From Motilimonas pumila (GTDB lineage Bacteria; Pseudomonadota; Gammaproteobacteria; Enterobacterales; CBDFNC01), in assembly GCF_003596335.1 (NCBI RefSeq), contig NZ_QZCH01000010.1, positions 62,001 through 126,000 of the forward strand: a DNA stretch of 64,000 nucleotides, given 5' to 3'. Under the pieces are notes generated by a model. The model ran no database searches. It was not told the origin of the DNA and saw nothing but the letters and a program-made list of their open reading frames with translations. Every line of letters begins with the position of its first letter. The stretch's first letter is position 1. Shown one piece after another: positions 61,301 through 64,000 of the stretch. A program made the position numbers and the translations under genes.

Positions 61301-64000
61301 AACCTGCTGGAACGTCTGGGGAAACCGACTCAGGCACCTCTGTCACCACCATATCTTCGGTATTGATAAATGGCGCAGGAGAATCTTTGATACTAATAAT
61401 AAAGGTACTGTCAATCGTATCTAAGTCACCATCTTGAATGCTCACCACCATAGGTAAAGCAATAGGATCTTGAGAAGCCTTAATGCTGTCGACTTGATCA
61501 ATCGCGCGTAACAAGGTCACTTCATAACTCAAGTCACTGCTTGCCTGCGGGTTAAGCGAACCTAAAAGCTCCACTGTAAATACGTGTTTATCGGCGTCGT
61601 TGACATCACTTCCGAGGTAAGCAATTAACACATCACCGACAACTGCATAATTAACTGGCGCCGCGCCCGCAGTTATCTCAGGCTGTTTACTAGGGTCGAA
61701 CCAAGCTTGTGCCACATTATCACTGCCCGGGTTCACCGCAATGGTACCGGTATCCACTACCGGGCCACTGGCAAGTTCAGCTTCATCCAAAAATGCAATA
61801 CCAGGGTTCGTTGCGCTCGGGTCCATGCCGTCACGCACTGCCCAGCTTAGTTCGCCAGTTTCAATAGGGGTGCCATCTTTATCTTCGGCTGCAATTGACA
61901 ATGGGAAGGTCAGTGTTTCCAATAAGTCATGATCTAACGGTAAATACTGCGTAAAAGTCACGCTAGCTTGCAAAGAACCTGCGCTGTCAGTGGCTGCAAT
62001 ATCAAATCGAAAGACTTCACCGGATAGTGTTTTACCTATGATAGTTTTATTGTCGCTACTGAATTCATAAGCGATGGCTTCGCCATTGCTGCTCGCTTCG
62101 ACGCCAGATAAACCGGCAATAGATGCGAAGCTGAAGTGCGCAGAATCAGGGGCTAAATCGTCTGAGCCGGCATCAATCATAAAGGTTTTTGTGTTTGAAT
62201 CTGGTACGCTGACAGTCGGCTCAACAGATTCTGTATTCGTGCTGACCATGCTGCCTGCTTCACCATCCGTAATACTGATCACCACGTTCGCCGCGTCAGT
62301 ATCGCCGTCTGTATCGACGATGGCATAAGAGAACTCAAGCTGTGGTATAGCGCCATTGCGGTGATCTAGATTTCGAGCAACGTCTAAAGTCCATTCTCCG
62401 AACACGGTTACCGTCAACACTCCTTTGTCTGTTACAAAGGAAGCTGGACTGGCTAAGGTCACTTCTTGAGTGACGCCATTGAAGGTCACACTCTGGAGTA
62501 ACGGCTCGCCATCAATGGCACTATCATTGTCTAGTAGCAGCCCCATTGCCACAGTTGCTTCAACCGCGTTGGCTTGATCATCCTGAGCGTCAGGCGGCAC
62601 ATCTCTAATATTAACTGCTACGGTCACGTTAACTAACTCAGAAGTACCATCGGCATCATTTTGCAACGCTTCTACATGAATAAATGCAAAGCTATCTGCT
62701 TCCCCTAGCGCTTGATCCACGGGCTTAAACAAGGTGACCTTAACCGTACTTGAAACGGGATCTAACAGTGCACTCATGACCAGTTTACCGTCACCGTCGC
62801 GGCGTATTTCCAGTTGCATACCGTCTGCGGCAACATACACACTGGTTGCTTGCCCCTCTGAAGATATATCTTGCAGCGCATCTTGTGAGTCAGATAATGT
62901 GAGATCGGCATTATCAACATTTAAGCTAATTGAACTCGACTGTGAACCAAAATTAAAGTTACTTTCTAAAAAGCTCACAATGTTAGGCTGATAGATATCT
63001 GGGGTCTCATCACTGGCCAAGTTCCCCGCCTTATCTGAGACGCTGGCGACGATAGAGATCACTTTGTTCGTGTCTAACCGAGAAACATCAATTCCCGCCA
63101 CCACCCAGTTTCCGCCACCGTCTACCGTAGCATTATAATTTTGTGTTGCACCCGACTCATCCGTCAGTATCAGGGCTACCGTTTGGCCAGGCTCAGCATT
63201 CGTCGTCCCTCGGATCTCGTCCGTAGTGCCATTGATAAACTCATGGACTTTAAAGTCGCTGCCAAGTTCGATGTCAATATTGAGTTCGGTCTCTTTGATG
63301 GCAGTATCTGTTGCAGTTGCGGGGTTTCCCGCTTTATCATTTGCGTTAACGCTGAGCGTCAATTCACCGTCCGCTAAACCGGCAACATCGATGCCAGTCA
63401 CTTGGTAACTGCCAGCCGTTACCGCCACAGAACCTGAGATAGCATTGCCATCCACATCCGTTAAAGTCCAACTGACTAATTGGCCTTCTTCAATCTCACT
63501 GGCATTACCTTGAATGGTCACAAGAGCTGCAACTTCCGCAGCATTAAGATAGTCATCACTGCCTGAAACTATTTCAGCAGTGATGCTTGCAACGGTATCT
63601 TTCGAAGTTATATCACTGGCATTGGCTGAGTTACCCGCCACATCTGTTACACTGGCCGTTGCCATAATATGGCTGACGCCATCGAGCAAACCGGTTAAGT
63701 CCACGCCAGGCAGCTGCCAAGCACCGCCCACTACCGTTGTGGTAAAAGTCAAAGGAGCAGACACACCATCGCTCACAGTGATAGTGACAAGCTGACCATT
63801 TTCCACGTTGGTCACTGTCCCCTGTATCGGTACAGCGGTAGACTCCGCCGCATTAATTACATCATCAGCCCCTGCTTCTATACTAATTGAGATGTTAGCC
63901 AACACATCTTTTACTGCGCTGGCGCTTGCGTTCGCGGGGTTACCGGCTAAATCAACAACGCTCGCATTTACCGTGATATTAGTGTCTTGATAGCCCGTTA
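55338..64000 (-). CDS. Giant repetitive RTX adhesin (BpfA/LapA-like), 5' end outside window
   Basis: A single open minus-strand frame continues past the right edge, at least 2,886 residues. From the right: Ig-like repeats of about 100 residues (about 63000-64000); a VCBS-type module (about 62300-62900); four repeats of the T1SS-143 type with LDHD/VDH and DxDG landmarks (about 60450-62260); a long chain of cadherin-like/Ig-like domains (about 55900-60400); RTX calcium repeats GSADNDIINAGAGDDVI (about 55690-55765); and a C-terminal secretion domain ending TGQGS. Rich in Asp, Ser, Thr and Val, only two Cys seen. The N-terminal retention and protease-site region (LapG target in LapA) is outside the window. 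Probably mediates surface attachment and biofilm formation. Confidence 0.93.
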   Translation of the reverse strand, partial: TGYQDTNITVNASVVDLAGNPANASASAVKDVLANISISIEAGADDVINAAESTAVPIQGTVTNVENGQLVTITVSDGVSAPLTFTTTVVGGAWQLPGVDLTGLLDGVSHIMATASVTDVAGNSANASDITSKDTVASITAEIVSGSDDYLNAAEVAALVTIQGNASEIEEGQLVSWTLTDVDGNAISGSVAVTAGSYQVTGIDVAGLADGELTLSVNANDKAGNPATATDTAIKETELNIDIELGSDFKVHEFINGTTDEIRGTTNAEPGQTVALILTDESGATQNYNATVDGGGNWVVAGIDVSRLDTNKVISIVASVSDKAGNLASDETPDIYQPNIVSFLESNFNFGSQSSSISLNVDNADLTLSDSQDALQDISSEGQATSVYVAADGMQLEIRRDGDGKLVMSALLDPVSSTVKVTLFKPVDQALGEADSFAFIHVEALQNDADGTSELVNVTVAVNIRDVPPDAQDDQANAVEATVAMGLLLDNDSAIDGEPLLQSVTFNGVTQEVTLASPASFVTDKGVLTVTVFGEWTLDVARNLDHRNGAIPQLEFSYAIVDTDGDTDAANVVISITDGEAGSMVSTNTESVEPTVSVPDSNTKTFMIDAGSDDLAPDSAHFSFASIAGLSGVEASSNGEAIAYEFSSDNKTIIGKTLSGEVFRFDIAATDSAGSLQASVTFTQYLPLDHDLLETLTFPLSIAAEDKDGTPIETGELSWAVRDGMDPSATNPGIAFLDEAELASGPVVDTGTIAVNPGSDNVAQAWFDPSKQPEITAGAAPVNYAVVGDVLIAYLGSDVNDADKHVFTVELLGSLNPQASSDLSYEVTLLRAIDQVDSIKASQDPIALPMVVSIQDGDLDTIDSTFIISIKDSPAPFINTEDMVVTEVPESVSPDVPAGLSNTDNAKVNITASQDPIMALDLDVTSGSQVQLTDGSYLTHNGEAVNWFVGAGGLYSGVTLSGDTIFTLELPPSTIVSPGETQQVTMTFSLEQAVDHLPVSNDQKLDISLPLIVTDSDGSTAAAQANLEIWDGLRPIIRVTENIVLDENVVEQEGKDKDQVDITINAGSDDVVEIRPVLAGAIIPGITSGGAAVKFNGSANDDGWWVAKADGNEVFRIRFNLDGTIDAQLRGPLDHDKAEGNDDTLLLNLDIEALDADGDIDLAPSFASEVTIAFKDDAPTMGLNDIILYEGQSKSLDLEIDKHVGEDGGAINRVIVDSVTYAPGDTITLIDNDGVSYATLVVSADGQVQLESVITERPGFAINKIVEYVIQDNDGDERSSFLDILVADEKGQIILTTTETGEDQPLLLDLKVTVGDKDNDEEVTEIRFDQASLKGGTLTFNGSPLVAYDPATDELILLASQIEESPLGSGVYVPKGDLVFTPLLNSSDYSQSITLGISADIKNGLDLTQNYDITVNSIADVPVWDDAVSVYSYDLQEDGGATQVTLKADLFDASIDDDSEVLSYQISDIEAGLELTLNGTAIADGDIISASEADLLTVKFDGTVEESLAGQLRFVISPISTEKDNADTAQLLPPKEVTFNVKPVADTPELTVKDVRGLEDEVIILNDVVSGKLTDIDGSESLSFQFTVPDDWQVVSVDGGLVTSLGSGVFVVSNDDLSAGKVGLLPKEDISSVSGQFKIRVKALATESTQDGIAPDPASAVAESVEKEFEVLLKGVVDDPTVIAGGDWTFDDDSQTITNTKVWFEDELIQLNVQLSTEDDDGSESINILLSGVPEGFSLTDSSGDPASVKVAHIDEVTGLPVYQVTQAEISALYLKPKQDFSGQVNLKLEIVVTEPDGDSEPDGDPNGETNDSEFLLDLNINITPAVDTNDSNSDLYAEGIEDRLINLSILPNIGADIDGSETVTAFSIDNMPAGMTLYLDGSPISVPVDLATLLDVTSPTLTELLTSQRLAVTAQEDASGNFTFDVSYTITDTSETGETVTASYADNVVIAVSAQVEDLVSPENETIEDITRLVADATVRVSDDGSPINLSGMVGFNDMDNDGSEYLDYIIIQAPNAADWYISHPNEAIHDGNGRWYIPATGLTSDSVMESLADILANATVVSSKATDSPSSLIINARVIDGEDAEMIVTNIQVHFTQDKADSDASDIDDLQTVPCIDGQEDSPVAAGADLNPNVKGDDNDVVSFRVLAKDLPHGAVLSGPGIKADYDDSGKVVVQYLFLEKDIPGLVVTNIDPDFAGKMTVPITAIATDSDSGDTLTEFQTLTLAIAPVVDGVIVSSDKTEIIEDTPTYLDLSFTFADSNIPGEGIESVTDMFLVLNDGGHILALPSVATKVSSSPDTWQVHDFDKIDQIAYLPPRNYSGPINIDIQTQVTDVAQGCDGGDVTDSGQTNSTLTFDVLPVTDHANISDVEARGDEDTYIPLTPVVDFVDDDGSETMSIVIKGVPAGALVASDNGDGSYTEVPNNGLDGGSFEGKGTFRWSVEQADLANIVIKPPLDFSGDIPMSIEVITYEKGTTDFVTTSGDFVLEVLPEGDDTQIFSAPDALTGAEGDITFVELKGESLETNSNELLRLTVTVNFDASDATAFDGLVGIRVGSQEAGFFISGKQATATLLLETTEVDGFELITGDSAFGHFDLTVGLGTKDEAIVGGKLESDLGDPSLHNMTLDLVPVLDEPELTAFANNIVITENTSVPLKLDLSLVNPDPVNEQGYIYITGAPAGVTFDKGSVDGEQWKVMLDDVDGIMMTGAVSAQDFTLGIIPVAELNGDQAVGEEQFIEVSVVADTGVINGSADNDIINAGAGDDVITSGGGQNAFIFNLTDAGSALTPAADVINQFSVGQDSIDLTQLLIGQAASTGTELDVLIDLQENAGSTTIEIKPAGTDITQTIELTDISLEALYGESIGSATEADILQRLLTDETIITGQGS

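Overview
The window is ordinary chromosomal DNA of a motile, marine-type gammaproteobacterium (Alteromonadales/Vibrionales-like; I cannot name the genus). The evidence is the housekeeping gene set (dnaB-alr; rpsF-priB-rpsR-rplI; rlmB-rnr; crp with yhfA, prkB, yheU and yheT), MotX of the sodium-driven polar flagellum, a CheX-type phosphatase, a GH19 chitinase, and a giant type I-secreted adhesin. I see no rRNA, tRNA, CRISPR array, insertion sequence or intact prophage. Nearly all the DNA is coding and the genes keep one style throughout.

Layout. 1-2.5 kb: start of an exopolysaccharide locus (priming glycosyltransferase, outer-membrane barrel) leaving the left edge. 3.2-10.1 kb: zur, cheX, an OxyR-type peroxiredoxin, a TetR/VOC pair divergent from an SDR gene with two operators, a repeat-bearing intergenic region, PaiB-like and CDF-transporter genes. 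10.3-14.9 kb: four overlapping light-repair genes (CRY-DASH, a second photolyase-family protein, DUF2256, an iron-sulfur photolyase). 15-18 kb: yjbQ-alr-dnaB. 18.3-22.9 kb: LeuO-like LysR, a GNAT, an unknown membrane-anchored protein, then ilvBN behind a previously unmarked valine-rich leader peptide and attenuator. 22.9-25.6 kb: nrdDG with a perfect FNR box and paired NrdR boxes. 25.8-31.4 kb: small conserved genes, cytochrome c, carbonic anhydrase, grxA. 31.5-35.1 kb: the crp neighbourhood. 35.1-41.2 kb: S6 operon, DUF481 protein, elaA, rlmB-rnr. 41.5-47.4 kb: motX, the zinc-free L31/L36 pair behind a Zur box, chitinase, FAD oxidoreductase, NlpC/P60 lipoprotein. 47.5-64 kb: a sensor kinase facing a six-gene adhesin/type I secretion operon that leaves the right edge.

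How the parts fit. Several regulators and their likely targets can be paired from the sequence: Zur (3.2 kb) with the rpmE2-rpmJ2 box (42.4 kb); OxyR-type motifs upstream of the peroxiredoxin and of grxA; FNR and NrdR on anaerobic ribonucleotide reductase; a TetR repressor on its own divergent promoter region. The exopolysaccharide genes at the left edge, the adhesin operon at the right edge, MotX, CheX and chitinase suggest a life that switches between swimming and attachment to surfaces or chitin.

No entirely new defence or mobile system stands out. The least explained parts are the small periplasmic protein that ends the adhesin/secretion operon, the kinase with a degenerate receiver next to it, the GH19 protein with substitutions at its catalytic motif, and the middle photolyase-family protein lacking the usual proximal tryptophan.
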